A stretch of DNA of 64,000 nt, from positions 62,001-126,000 of the forward strand of contig JAVZVD010000001.1 in the NCBI GenBank assembly GCA_038878695.1, given 5' to 3'. Source of the stretch: Fervidicoccaceae archaeon (GTDB taxonomy: Archaea > Thermoproteota > Thermoprotei_A > Sulfolobales > Fervidicoccaceae). How positions within the stretch are numbered: the stretch's first letter is position 1; the number at the start of each line of letters is the position of its first letter. Under the pieces are notes generated by a model. That model was not told where the DNA came from and did no database searches. It saw only the letters and a list, made by a program, of their open reading frames with translations. Below, piece after piece: positions 1 to 7,815 of the stretch. A program made the position numbers and the translations under genes.

Positions 1-363
1 CAGCTCCACGATGTCGCCCACTACGAGGTCCTCGCTGGAGCGCTCGACGCAGTATCTAGCGCGAGCTCTTATCTTTTACCCGACGCGATGCTCAAGCGGG
101 ACCGCAGAGCCTTTGGAGGTGCTAAAGAGGGCGCCGCCGGAAAGTGTTGTCTCTTCGTTCTCTTGGTCGAGGGAGCGGCCCATGACGAGGAGAGGGCGGG
201 AGAGGGCTTCTGGTGCATAGTCGGCGAGGAAGGCAGCAAGACCACACGACGAGCTGTTGACTCGACGAGCTCTCTGAGAAGGCCGCATGTCGTCGTGGCC
301 GTTGGGTCCTGTGCGATCTATGGAGACGCGCGGCGTCCTGGATCACTTGGGGGACAAGAGTGA
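1..363 (+). pseudogene. [NiFe]-hydrogenase small subunit remnant (cut by left edge)
   Basis: The frame is open from base 1 to a stop at 361-363. It contains LVEGAAHDEERAGEGFWC and, about 40 residues on, HVVVAVGSCAIYGD. These match the two adjacent signatures of hydrogenase small subunits: the LVVEG motif and the AVGSCA(x)(Y/F)G motif that carries a cluster-ligand cysteine. The frame then dies. After a G5 run near 349-353, another frame continues with PVVYTYCSPLGNGQ, so a one-base indel probably ended the gene. The N-terminus lies outside the window, and nothing resembling the C-terminal ferredoxin-like part follows. A broken hydrogenase-type maturation protease lies convergently next to it, which fits decay of a hydrogenase locus. 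An assembly error at the G-run is the main alternative. Confidence 0.55.
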
Positions 364-425
364 AGGAGCGGGCCCCGGCCTTCCCGTCGTCTATACATAT
401 TGCTCTCCATTGGGCAACGGACAGC

Positions 426-796
426 TCAGATCAGACCCTCGGAGCCTTTATCCTCTCGCTGAGAAGCCTCGGGCCCGAGGAGGAGGCCAGCTCCAAGAAT
501 GTCGCGTATCGTGAGCCCGTGGGAGTCGACGCGTTTGCTCCAGAGGAGATTCTTCCCCTCGAGCTCGATGACCATTAGCGTGCCGGACTCCTCGCCGGCG
601 TCACCGCGTCCACGAAGATCACCGCGCCGTAGGATCCTCCGAGGATCTTGAGGAAGACGTCGTAGAGATTCGTGTCCGCGTCCAGCACCTCGACGTCGTC
701 CGGGAGCCTTCTCTCCGCCGGAGCCCTAACCACAGCGGATCCGAGCCCATCGTCTCTCCTGAGCTCGTTTCCCACTCCCGCTATTAGGACCCTCAA
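426..796 (-). pseudogene. Hydrogenase maturation protease (M52, HycI/HyaD family), frameshifted
   Basis: The N-terminal half reads MRVLIAGVGNELRRDDGLG and later VIFVDAV, the typical start of the M52 peptidases that trim the large-subunit C-terminus after nickel insertion. The two Asp-containing motifs expected to bind nickel are present. The frame stops at 575 after VTPARSPAR. Shifting frame near 596 restores EESGTLMVIELEGKNLL and then SHGLTIRD, which contains the third nickel ligand (His). This frame stops at 426-428, and I cannot follow the usual C-terminal end, so there may be further damage. The TTG start overlaps the stop of the dephospho-CoA kinase gene (TTGA), so it is the last gene of that operon. 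Real pseudogene or sequencing indel cannot be separated here. Confidence 0.65.
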
Positions 797-1362
797 GCCG
801 ACTCCACAGACCTAGAGGCTGCTGCGACCTCCATGAGCGACAAGAGATCGCAGGCCGCGGCCCTCCACGTCGCACTCGTCGGTAAGACCACCGCCCCCTC
901 GCCTGGCTGCCCGTACATCAGCAAGGCTCCGCCGAGGAGTCGAGTCGAGCGCGAGCACAAGATCGCGAGGGGCGCGAGGTCCTCCTCGCCTTCCACCACG
1001 AGTAAAGCCCCTCTCCTTGCTCCTCGACCTAGCGCGCGCTCGAGGACGAACTCCAGCTCGACGACATTGAGATGGCCGGGGGGATTGGCGACCTCGGAGA
1101 CGACCTCGAGCTTCGATATCGCCGAGCCGAGCTCCGGGGGGGCCGCCGAGCGCTCCACTCTGCCATCGATCACCGCGAGGATCAGCCTCTCCAGCGCGAC
1201 CAGGGAGCACTCTCTCGCAGTAACATCCCCCACCGCCACGAGAGCCGGGGACTCCTCGGCGAGGACCTCTCTCGCTCCTCCCTCGACGAGAGGACCGAGA
1301 GGTCTCTTGAGCTCTCTCCTGAGGCTCTCGGGCAGAGCCAGCAGGACCACTCGTTTAGTCAC
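793..1362 (-). CDS. GTP-dependent dephospho-CoA kinase (DUF359 family)
   Basis: About 189 aa. It phosphorylates dephospho-CoA with GTP in the last step of archaeal CoA synthesis. The archaeal DUF359 motifs are visible in order: VAVGDVTA, then VIDGRVERSA, then EVANPPG, and near the C-terminus VVEGEEDLAPLA, the Asp/Glu-rich segment linked to metal and catalysis in this family. Length matches the family (about 170-190 aa). I place the start at the GTG at 1360-1362, which overlaps the Spt4 stop by four bases (GTGA). The longer upstream reading would run through spt4 in another frame. Genes for Spt4 and this kinase are often adjacent in archaea. No bacterial-type CoaE P-loop is present, as expected. 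Confidence 0.85.
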   Translation of the reverse strand: MTKRVVLLALPESLRRELKRPLGPLVEGGAREVLAEESPALVAVGDVTARECSLVALERLILAVIDGRVERSAAPPELGSAISKLEVVSEVANPPGHLNVVELEFVLERALGRGARRGALLVVEGEEDLAPLAILCSRSTRLLGGALLMYGQPGEGAVVLPTSATWRAAACDLLSLMEVAAASRSVESA

Positions 1363-1544
1363 CTGATCTTCAGCGCATATCTCCCGGGCTTCTTCACGTC
1401 GAGGATCCTCGCTACCTCGGACCTCTCGGCGTCCAAAACAATGACTACGCCCTCCCACTCCGTCGTGAAGGTCTTGCCGCCGCAGTTGGGGCAGACCTCC
1501 ACCTCCGGCTCCACCAACAGCTTGCACCTAGTGCAAGCTTTCAT
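1359..1544 (-). CDS. spt4: Transcription elongation factor Spt4
   Basis: A 61-aa zinc-ribbon protein that pairs with Spt5 (NusG) to close the RNA polymerase clamp and promote elongation. Two Cys pairs are visible: CTRC at residues 4-7 and CPNC near residue 18, followed by FTTEWEGVVIV, the typical Spt4 core strand. Length is normal for archaea (about 60 aa). It lies 27 nt behind rpo7 and overlaps the following kinase gene by GTGA, so the three genes are translated as one unit. The older name is RNA polymerase subunit E''. Confidence 0.93.
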   Translation of the reverse strand: MKACTRCKLLVEPEVEVCPNCGGKTFTTEWEGVVIVLDAERSEVARILDVKKPGRYALKIR

Positions 1545-1571
1545 GCTCGTCGCTCTCTTGGACAGGACTCG

Positions 1572-2093
1572 TCACCTTCTCTTCCCTAAGTATGGCTGCC
1601 TCATGGTGAGTTGCACTCTCAGCCCCTCGCGCTCGCTGCTAGCGCTCACGCCAACGACTCTGGCCCTCACGGTGTCTCCCACCTCGATGGTCTCATTGAG
1701 CTTCTTAATTATGAAGCCCGGGCGCGAGGGATCGTACTCGACGTACTCGTCGGATATTTGAGACTTGTGCACGAAGCCGTCGACGGGTCCCAACCTAACG
1801 AAGATCCCGAAGTCCTTGACGTCGACTACGGGGCCCTCCACGACCTCGTGGAGGACCGGCTTATAGCACAGAAGCATGGCCTCGACGGCGTGGTAGCTGC
1901 CGCCGTCTCCCGGGAGGATCCTGCCCATAGGTTCCACCTGGACGTCGTAGACGCCGATCACCACGCCGAGCTCGCGGTCGACGAGCCCTATGTATTTTTG
2001 ATTTAGGGTCTCGAGGGCCACTTGCTCCAGCGGATCGAGCAGCCTGTGGGGAGGTATTCTCACCACGTCCCTTAGCTTAACGACATAATACAT
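1572..2093 (-). CDS. rpo7: RNA polymerase subunit Rpo7 (E')
   Basis: About 173 aa. It forms the Rpo4/Rpo7 stalk that binds emerging RNA and helps open-complex formation. The N-terminal half (YYVVKLRDVVRIPP onward) is the tip domain. The C-terminal half has an S1 RNA-binding fold, seen in VVDVKDFGIFVRLGP followed by GFVHKSQISD. I start it at ATG 2091-2093 because alignment begins with MYYVVKLRD. An ATG-like reading seven codons upstream (2114) would lie at or ahead of the expected transcription start. A TATA-like AT stretch at 2140-2150 gives this gene and spt4 their own promoter inside the larger operon. Confidence 0.93.
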   Translation of the reverse strand: MYYVVKLRDVVRIPPHRLLDPLEQVALETLNQKYIGLVDRELGVVIGVYDVQVEPMGRILPGDGGSYHAVEAMLLCYKPVLHEVVEGPVVDVKDFGIFVRLGPVDGFVHKSQISDEYVEYDPSRPGFIIKKLNETIEVGDTVRARVVGVSASSEREGLRVQLTMRQPYLGKRR

Positions 2094-2139
2094 AGCTCGA
2101 CGCCGCTCCTTCATGCTCCGCGCGGCTCTTAATTTCCCT

Positions 2140-2150
2140 TAAATTATCGA
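2140..2150 (-). promoter_or_regulatory. TATA-like element for rpo7-spt4
   Basis: On the minus strand the sequence reads GATAATTTAAG in an otherwise GC-rich gap. About 26 nt downstream predicts a start near 2115-2120, leaving a short leader before the rpo7 ATG at 2093 with a GGAGCGG-like ribosome site between them. Confidence 0.45.
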
Positions 2151-2166
2151 GAGACAGTCTCCGGCC

Positions 2167-2619
2167 TCATATCAGCGGCTCTCTCTCTAGCTCGAATCTC
2201 CTCTGCGACTCTCGATAGAATAGAGTAGGCACACCGGCTCGCCTAAGTCTTCCTCGGAGCTCCCTATCGCTCGTGGCCACCACGACTATCGCTCCGCTCT
2301 CTCTGAGCTCGAGAGCTAGCTCGAGCAGAGCTTCGTCGGCCTTCTCGGCCTTCTCCGCGGCGGGGGTATCGCTGCAGATCCTCGCGGCGATCTCGAGAGC
2401 CCTCTCCGCTCTCCTGCCCAGTTCGCCGCCTCTGGCTCTCAGAGAGACTAGCTCCTCGATCACGGCTCTCGGGCACAGGACTCGCGGCTTCACGTCGAGC
2501 AGCTCGGAGAGAGCCTCCTCGACCGGTAAGCCCTCGGCCCTCATCAAGAGGGCGTTGCTGTCCAGCAGGAGCAGAACGCCTCTCGCTACCTCAGGATGCC
2601 CCAACCTATGAGCCTCCAT
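2167..2619 (-). CDS. PIN-domain ribonuclease-like protein (Fcf1-like, archaeal)
   Basis: 150 aa. The PIN-domain acidic set is visible: LLLLDSNALL (first Asp), AVIEELVSL (Glu), ADEALLELAL (Asp) and VVATSDRELRGRL (last Asp). These residues bind divalent metal in PIN nucleases. The gene sits between aIF2-gamma and rpo7, a common archaeal position for a PIN protein thought to act in rRNA processing. That role is inferred from the family and neighbours. The ATG overlaps the end of the aIF2-gamma gene by 34 nt; a TTG at 2602-2604 is an alternative start. There is no adjacent antitoxin, so a VapBC toxin pair is unlikely. Confidence 0.8.
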   Translation of the reverse strand: MEAHRLGHPEVARGVLLLLDSNALLMRAEGLPVEEALSELLDVKPRVLCPRAVIEELVSLRARGGELGRRAERALEIAARICSDTPAAEKAEKADEALLELALELRESGAIVVVATSDRELRGRLRRAGVPTLFYRESQRRFELEREPLI

Positions 2620-3830
2620 CTCCCCAATACCTGTCTGCCCAGAGCTACTCTGGACCCCTCGATGTGGGCCACGGGCCTCCTCAGCGACACCTCCATAGAG
2701 TCCCCGCTCACGCTCGTCACAGTGCCCAACGTTATCGCCGTCCCTATAGTCAACATGAGGAGCTCCTTAGGTCTCACGGGCTCGACGCGCTTGAATTCGC
2801 GTAGACCCACGACTCTCTCGAGGAGGTGGTACTCGACCTCGATCTCCGTGAGACTCTCGGGCTCTTTGCCAGAGAGCGTCAAGACGTTCCCCACGAGCCC
2901 GTCCGCTTTCGCGAGAGAGGGGTCTAGCTCGGTCCCAATCGCCACCAAGCCTCCCGGCCTAGCCCTCTCTACCTCCACGTCTCCGAACCTCATGGATGTT
3001 ATCTTCGTGCGGAGGGGCTCGTAGGTCTCGCGACCGCTCGGCTTTACCACCTTAGTCCCCGGAGTCAGAACCACCTCTTGCCCCACCCTCAGCTCCCCCT
3101 GCATCACGCTGCCGCCCACCACTCCTCCCACGAGCTTATCCGCGGGCGTACCGGGCTTATTGACATCAAAACTCCTGGCCACGTACATGAGGGGGGGCTT
3201 CGATGGATCTCTCTCGGGAGTTGGTATGTACTCCTGTATGGCCATCAGGAGGGCGTCCACGTTAGCTCTCTTCAACGCGCTCACGGGTATTATCGGAGCG
3301 TCCTCGGCCCACGTGCCCTCGACGAGCTTCTTTATCTCAGCATAACTCTCCTTGGCCCGCTCCGGGCTCACAATATCGACCTTGTTCTGAACTATGATGA
3401 GCCTCTTCGTCCCAATTATCTGGAGCGCCACGAAGTGCTCCAGAGTTTGAGGCTGAGGGCACTTCTCGTTCGCAGCCACCACGAGCAGCGCCCCGTCCAT
3501 GAGAGCCGCGCCGGAGAGCATCGTGGCCATTAACACTTCGTGGCCAGGGGCGTCTACATACGACACCCTCCTCTCGAGCAGAGGCTCAGAGCCCTCGGGG
3601 CACTCAGCGCAGGTGGGGAAGGGCGAGTAAGCTTGGGGGGGCTCGCAGCCCGAGCACCTGTATATGGCCCCATCCGCGTAGCCGAGCTTTATCGTCATGC
3701 CTCGCTTGAGCTCCTCGCTATGCCTAGACGTCCAGACCCCCGTCAGCGCTGCCACGAGTGTGGTCTTGCCGTGGTCCACGTGACCGGCAGTCCCTATGTT
3801 GACCTCCGGCTGCCTCCACTCCTCACCCAT
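2586..3830 (-). CDS. eif2g: Translation initiation factor aIF2 subunit gamma
   Basis: About 414 aa. This is the GTPase core of the aIF2 heterotrimer, which brings initiator Met-tRNA to the small subunit. All G motifs are intact: GHVDHGKTT (P-loop), DAPGHE, NKVD and SALK. The zinc-ribbon insert of this family shows as CSGC and CAEC. I start at the ATG at 3828-3830, preceded by GGTAGGAG at a normal distance. The TTG at 3863 overlaps the S6e stop and would add eleven residues that do not look conserved. Unlike its GTPase relative aIF5B in the next operon, the P-loop here carries no intein. Confidence 0.96.
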   Translation of the reverse strand: MGEEWRQPEVNIGTAGHVDHGKTTLVAALTGVWTSRHSEELKRGMTIKLGYADGAIYRCSGCEPPQAYSPFPTCAECPEGSEPLLERRVSYVDAPGHEVLMATMLSGAALMDGALLVVAANEKCPQPQTLEHFVALQIIGTKRLIIVQNKVDIVSPERAKESYAEIKKLVEGTWAEDAPIIPVSALKRANVDALLMAIQEYIPTPERDPSKPPLMYVARSFDVNKPGTPADKLVGGVVGGSVMQGELRVGQEVVLTPGTKVVKPSGRETYEPLRTKITSMRFGDVEVERARPGGLVAIGTELDPSLAKADGLVGNVLTLSGKEPESLTEIEVEYHLLERVVGLREFKRVEPVRPKELLMLTIGTAITLGTVTSVSGDSMEVSLRRPVAHIEGSRVALGRQVLGRWRLIGWGILR

Positions 3831-3859
3831 TCGATCTCCTACCTCCGCGGCATCGCCCC

Positions 3860-4501
3860 TCAATCTAGCACGAGCTTCGCGTTGACCTGGACCAAGTCGT
3901 CGACTATAGTGTTGCCCCTCACGATTCTGCGCTCTCTGAGCCCCCTCTTCTTGGGCCTGAAGCCGGGAGGCTGAGAGATCAGTACCCTCTTCTTCGCTCC
4001 GCCCGGCACGTCCGGCCTCATGGGGAACCCGCTGCTATCCGAGCCCCCAGTTATGACGAGCTTTCCTCTGAGCCCTACGAGCGAGGCGTCGATCTCGTCC
4101 CCTATCTTGAGACCCAGGAGCCTCCTGCTCTTAGAGTCGTCGAGTTGGAGCTGGAAAGCGCGGGACGGCTCTATTTCCCCTCTAGCCTCTTCGCCGCCCG
4201 TCGCCTCGATCAGCAGAGCCGCCGGCAGCTTGACGAGGTCCTCCTCGAGAGAGTCGCTGAGATACACCTGGACGTGGTGCTTCGCTGTTTTCCCTTCGGC
4301 GCTCGGAATCTTAATGAGGGCCACGTCGCCCTGGCTGAGCCCGATCCTCTCGGCCAAGCTAGGGCTTATCAACGCTCGGGGGAGAGCTCTCTTCTCTCTG
4401 TGGCTCTTGTCGAGCTTCAACGAGTCGTCGGCCATCAGCCTGACCTCTGCTCTCTCCGCTTTGCTCCTCGGTATCGACACAACGAGCTTGAACTCAGGCA
4501 T
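3860..4501 (-). CDS. rps6e: Ribosomal protein S6e
   Basis: 213 aa, the length usual for crenarchaeal S6e, which has an extended C-terminal part compared with euryarchaeal forms. The conserved S6e block lies in the second half: LGLKIGDEIDASLVGLRGKL, then GGSDSSGFPMRPDVPGG and RRIVRGNTI. The product is a small-subunit ribosomal protein. It is the first gene of the operon that continues with aIF2-gamma, and starts at an ATG about 60 nt downstream of a predicted transcription start. The N-terminal 100 residues are less conserved and I do not recognise a separate domain there. Confidence 0.92.
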   Translation of the reverse strand: MPEFKLVVSIPRSKAERAEVRLMADDSLKLDKSHREKRALPRALISPSLAERIGLSQGDVALIKIPSAEGKTAKHHVQVYLSDSLEEDLVKLPAALLIEATGGEEARGEIEPSRAFQLQLDDSKSRRLLGLKIGDEIDASLVGLRGKLVITGGSDSSGFPMRPDVPGGAKKRVLISQPPGFRPKKRGLRERRIVRGNTIVDDLVQVNAKLVLD

Positions 4502-4559
4502 GCTGGGCCCCTCGGCGTCGAATCCTCCTCGCTTTCTCGAGTCGCCGGAAAGTAGGTTC

Positions 4560-4574
4560 GCTGGATTAAAATGA
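4560..4574 (-). promoter_or_regulatory. TATA-like element for the S6e-aIF2g operon
   Basis: The minus strand reads TAAATCATTTTAATCC, the only AT-rich stretch in the gap between the aIF5B stop and the S6e start. It predicts a start near 4540 and a leader of about 40 nt. Confidence 0.45.
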
Positions 4575-4616
4575 TTTAGCGGCGGGGTCTCTCCGCGCGC
4601 CGAACCGGCCGAGAAT

Positions 4617-6905
4617 TTAGACCAGAGCGTAGAGAGGATCCGTTCTACGCTTTATCTCGGCTATCTCTTTGAGGACGTAGACCTCATCGTCGCTTATCAT
4701 TTGCCTGAACTTCGTGAGCAGAGCCCTCGCGTGAGCGTCCGGCACGTCCGTGTAGAGCACGTCGCCCTCCTCGACGTGTCTCCCCACCATAACGTTGCCG
4801 CGTATAGAAATCGCGATCTGGGCTCCAGCTCTAGCCTGCTCGACGGCGCGGCCTTTGTCTTGCAGTTGCATAACTACGCCGAGCCTCCTGCCGTCGCTCC
4901 TCATGAGCGGGGCCCCTGGCCTCAGCACTCCCCCCAACACCTCGACCCCCACTATGGCCGGCTCGCTCCTCCTGAAGACGCAGCCCGGTATTATCCTAAT
5001 CTTCGCTGGTCTAACGATTGTCTCCAGCTCTCTCATGACCTCCTCGAGCTCGAGCCTCCTCTTCCACTCCTCGTATTCCTCGATGATTCTGTACGTTATG
5101 TTGCCGAGTATCACCTTGACGCCCTCTCTCGCTGCCTCAAGCTCGGCCTCCTTAGTTAACTTCACGTTGAATCCCAATATCACGCCGAGAGACCTCGACT
5201 CTCGAAGCGAGACCGCAGCCTCGATCACGTCGCGTCTCACGATGTGCCCTACGTCGGCTAGCCTCACGGGGATATCGCGCTTTCTGAGAGCCTCAACGAG
5301 AGCTTCGAGCGTGCCGAGTGTGTCGGCCTTTACTACGAGGCCCGATTTGTCCGTCTTGATCCTAACGCTCTCTATCTCCTCAATGACTCTCCTCTTATAC
5401 TCCTCGATCTCCGCCTCATTGGCGACCGAGTAGAACGTGCCGCCGGGCACCGCCTCCTCCAGGCGAGGGGCAACGATCTTGACGCCGCAGGCCGCGTGAA
5501 CCTCTTCGACGGAGACGAAGCGATCCTCCGGGCTCCGTATCTCCTGCAGAGGCTTCGGCATTAAAAGGGCCCTCACTCTGGTCACAACAGCTCCGGTCGA
5601 GGACCCGAACACTATGGTGTCGCCCCGTCTGAGCGCGCCATCGTATAATATGGCGTCGGCCGTGAGGCCCAGCCCCGGCTCCTCCTTGAGCTCTAGGAGC
5701 ACGCCCCGCCCCAACCCCTCGGCGTAGACGAGCTTGTCTTTGAGGTACTGCTGCGTCAGTCCGGCCAACACGGCGAGAAGCTCGGCTACGCCTTCGCCGG
5801 TCTTGGCCGAGACAGGGACTATGGCTACGGTCTTGGTGAAGTCTCGGATTCTATCGAATCTATCGGATAAAAAGCCGCGCTCTGCCAGTTGACCGATCAA
5901 TCTATATATCCTATCGTCGAGGGCTCTCAGAGCCTCCTTCGACTGCTTCTTGGCGCTCAAGATGAAGGGCTCATCGGGCTGGGGCCTCCAGCCCGGCACC
6001 CTGTCTATCTTATTCGCGGCCACGAGGAAGGGGACCTTCCTCTGCCTCAGCAGCTCGATGCTCTCGTCAGTCTGCTCCTTGACCCCCTCGTTTACGTCGA
6101 TCACCAACACGGCGAAATCCGCGACCGAGCCTCCGCGCCTCCTTAAGCTCGCGAAGAGTTCGTGGCCCGGCGTGTCTATGAAGAGCAGGCCCGGTATGGT
6201 CAGCTTGAAAGGTATTAGAGCCTTGAGAGGACGCGCTATCTCCTCGATGACGTGCGCCGGAACGAGGCTCGCTCCAATGTGTTGCGTCATCTCGCCTGGC
6301 TCTCGCCTCGCCACGGTCGTGCCTCTTATCTTATCGAGGAGCGTCGTGTTGTGAGCCACGATCTCCTCGGCGACGAAGTTCTGGAAGCCCGGAACGCTGA
6401 GGTCGTACAGAGGGCCCTCGTAGCGCTCGGCGGTCACGCGCTCTACGCGCTCGAGAGAGGGAGAGAGCCCCTCGACGACTACTATGCTGTCCCCGGCACG
6501 GAGCTCGCGAGCTGGGACCCACCCGCGCGTCGTGGCGAAGGGGTGGGTAGACGAGCTCCTGAGCCTCTTGCCCCTCTCGGTGACGACTTCGTAGATCTCC
6601 CCCTCGTAGTTTACGCGCCAAGCGTGAGAGGCCCTCGCCGCTCGCAGCCTCGACTCCTCTGGATCCAGCGACAGCACCACTACGTCGACGCGCCTCCTCT
6701 CGTGCGCCCCCACGCGCTCAATCGTTCCCCTCCCGGACTCGAATAGCTCGGATATCTCGACGAGCTCCGCCCCCCCTTTCTCGAGGACTCGCACTCGCTC
6801 ATCTGGATGGAGGCACTTGCCGTGGTCCACGTGGCCCAGCACGGTCACTATAGGCTGCCTGAGCCTCCTACTCTTCTCGCTCACCGCCTCTTCACCTCGG
6901 CTCAT
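4617..6905 (-). CDS. infB: Translation initiation factor aIF5B with an in-frame mini-intein
   Basis: The ORF encodes about 762 aa, of which 156 are an intein; the spliced factor would be about 606 aa, normal for archaeal IF5B (IF2 homologue, the GTPase that joins subunits). Extein motifs are VTVLGHVDHGK just before the intein, TTLLDKIRGT just after, then DTPGHE, NKID and SAK. The C-terminal half carries the IF2/IF5B beta-barrel domains (LVVKADTLGTLEALVEAL and onward). Because the P-loop is split, the factor cannot bind GTP until the intein is removed. I start at ATG 6903-6905, since a GTG at 6918-6920 would sit at the predicted transcription start. A GTG at 6882-6884 is a third option. Confidence 0.93.
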   Translation of the reverse strand: MSRGEEAVSEKSRRLRQPIVTVLGHVDHGKCLHPDERVRVLEKGGAELVEISELFESGRGTIERVGAHERRRVDVVVLSLDPEESRLRAARASHAWRVNYEGEIYEVVTERGKRLRSSSTHPFATTRGWVPARELRAGDSIVVVEGLSPSLERVERVTAERYEGPLYDLSVPGFQNFVAEEIVAHNTTLLDKIRGTTVARREPGEMTQHIGASLVPAHVIEEIARPLKALIPFKLTIPGLLFIDTPGHELFASLRRRGGSVADFAVLVIDVNEGVKEQTDESIELLRQRKVPFLVAANKIDRVPGWRPQPDEPFILSAKKQSKEALRALDDRIYRLIGQLAERGFLSDRFDRIRDFTKTVAIVPVSAKTGEGVAELLAVLAGLTQQYLKDKLVYAEGLGRGVLLELKEEPGLGLTADAILYDGALRRGDTIVFGSSTGAVVTRVRALLMPKPLQEIRSPEDRFVSVEEVHAACGVKIVAPRLEEAVPGGTFYSVANEAEIEEYKRRVIEEIESVRIKTDKSGLVVKADTLGTLEALVEALRKRDIPVRLADVGHIVRRDVIEAAVSLRESRSLGVILGFNVKLTKEAELEAAREGVKVILGNITYRIIEEYEEWKRRLELEEVMRELETIVRPAKIRIIPGCVFRRSEPAIVGVEVLGGVLRPGAPLMRSDGRRLGVVMQLQDKGRAVEQARAGAQIAISIRGNVMVGRHVEEGDVLYTDVPDAHARALLTKFRQMISDDEVYVLKEIAEIKRRTDPLYALV
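6348..6815 (-). other. Mini-intein in the aIF5B P-loop (no homing endonuclease)
   Basis: 156 residues inserted between GHVDHGK and TTLLD. Residue 1 is Cys (CLHPDERV, block A). Block B is SSSTHPF, with the catalytic His and Ser in place of the usual Thr three residues before it. Block F is LYDLSVPGFQNFVAE. The C-terminal VAHN gives the penultimate His and terminal Asn, and the next extein residue is Thr, a usable +1 nucleophile. The His often seen in block F (HNF) is Gln here. Only about 40 residues separate blocks B and F, so there is no room for a LAGLIDADG endonuclease. Codon use matches the host gene. Splicing activity is inferred from these residues. Confidence 0.93.
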
Positions 6906-6937
6906 CGATCTACGACACACAATCTATTAATCCCCCC

Positions 6938-6952
6938 CTAAAATGATATAGA
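6938..6952. promoter_or_regulatory. Divergent promoter between aIF5B and L7Ae
   Basis: The 80-bp divergent gap has one AT-rich core, CTAAAATGATATAG. Read on minus it gives a TATA box predicting a start near 6922, just ahead of the aIF5B ATG at 6905. Read on plus it predicts a start near 6970, just ahead of the L7Ae TTG with its GAGGGGTGAT ribosome site. Confidence 0.45.
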
Positions 6953-6985
6953 GAGGTCGATGAAGAACCCGAGGGGTGATGATGA

Positions 6986-7372
6986 TTGAGCAAAGCCGCG
7001 GGGAAGGCCTTCTACGTTAAGTTCAACGTCCCGCCCGAGTTGGCCGAGAAGGCCTATAAGCTCGTTCAAATAGCTCGCGAGACTGGTAAAGTGAAGAAGG
7101 GCACGAACGAGACGACGAAGGCCATCGAGCGGGGCCTGGCCAAGCTCGTCGTCATAGCCGAGGACGTGGATCCGCCCGAGGTCGTGGCCCATCTGCCTCT
7201 CCTCTGCGACGAGAAGAAAGTGCCGTACGTCTACGTGCCGAGCAAGAAGAGGCTAGGCGAGGCCGTCGGCATAGAAGTGCAGGCCGCATCCGTGGCCGTG
7301 ATAGAGCCAGGAGAGGGCCAGGGCCTCCTCAACGAGATCGTGAGCGCCGTCAGCTCGCTGAGGACGCGCTGA
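6986..7372 (+). CDS. rpl7ae: Ribosomal protein L7Ae (kink-turn RNA-binding)
   Basis: 128 aa. The L7Ae signature [15 protein letters not shown] lies near residue 40, followed by [21 protein letters not shown]. The protein binds kink-turns in 23S rRNA and in C/D and H/ACA guide RNAs, and is also an RNase P subunit. So it can serve Cbf5, Rpp30 and Pop5, which are all encoded in this window. The start is TTG at 6986-6988, preceded by GAGGGGTGAT, a close match to the 16S anti-Shine-Dalgarno sequence. The next gene in the usual archaeal cluster, S28e, is on the opposite strand here. Confidence 0.95.
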   Translation: MSKAAGKAFYVKFNVPPELAEKAYKLVQIARETGKVKKGTNETTKAIERGLAKLVVIAEDVDPPEVVAHLPLLCDEKKVPYVYVPSKKRLGEAVGIEVQAASVAVIEPGEGQGLLNEIVSAVSSLRTR

Positions 7373-7447
7373 CTCGGTGGCAGCTCAGAAGGAGCTCGAC
7401 TCGACGACTAGCCGACGAGTGGTGTCGCGTCTCTCGGACCTTATATC

Positions 7448-7687
7448 TCATCTCCTACCGGTGAGCTTTCTAGCTTCTCTCTCGGTCTCACGCAAGATCA
7501 ATATGTCGCCCAGCCTGACCGGGCCCCTCACGTTCCTCGTTAGGATCCTCCCTTTATCCCGACCCTCTAGAACTCTCACTCGAACTTGAGTGACTTCGCC
7601 GCTCACGCCGGTTCTACCAATGATCTGGATTACCTCGGCTGGAAAGCCTAGCTCCTCCGTGATGTCCCTGCCGCTCTCCCCGCTCAT
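7448..7687 (-). CDS. rps28e: Ribosomal protein S28e
   Basis: 79 aa. It is recognised by [19 protein letters not shown], then [18 protein letters not shown], the S28e core ending in an Arg-rich tail. I start at the ATG at 7685-7687 (MSGESGRD); twelve further upstream codons are open, but the expected transcription start (near 7706, from a TTTAAG-containing AT patch around 7730) makes that reading unlikely. In many archaea S28e lies in the same direction between L7Ae and L24e. Here it is inverted and has its own promoter. The protein itself looks intact. Confidence 0.92.
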   Translation of the reverse strand: MSGESGRDITEELGFPAEVIQIIGRTGVSGEVTQVRVRVLEGRDKGRILTRNVRGPVRLGDILILRETEREARKLTGRR

Positions 7688-7815
7688 GCCACAGGTCCAC
7701 CGTCTGCTCCTGAGAGCTAGCACGGATTTAAGACTTAGCGAGCGGCCCGCTACTCCGGCGCGCGGAACTGTTATTAGCGCCGCGTCCTCACGGCTGTAGC
7801 GAGAGATGGTGCATC

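Noticed and set aside
2167-2619. Toxin of a VapBC pair
   Set aside because: No antitoxin-sized gene is adjacent, and the place between aIF2-gamma and rpo7 fits a housekeeping PIN protein.
6955-6990. Kink-turn in the L7Ae leader for self-regulation
   Set aside because: ACCC-GAG-GGGT flanked by GA steps and TGATGATGA looks suggestive, but the loop is not the 3-nt kink-turn type and the predicted transcript may begin inside it.
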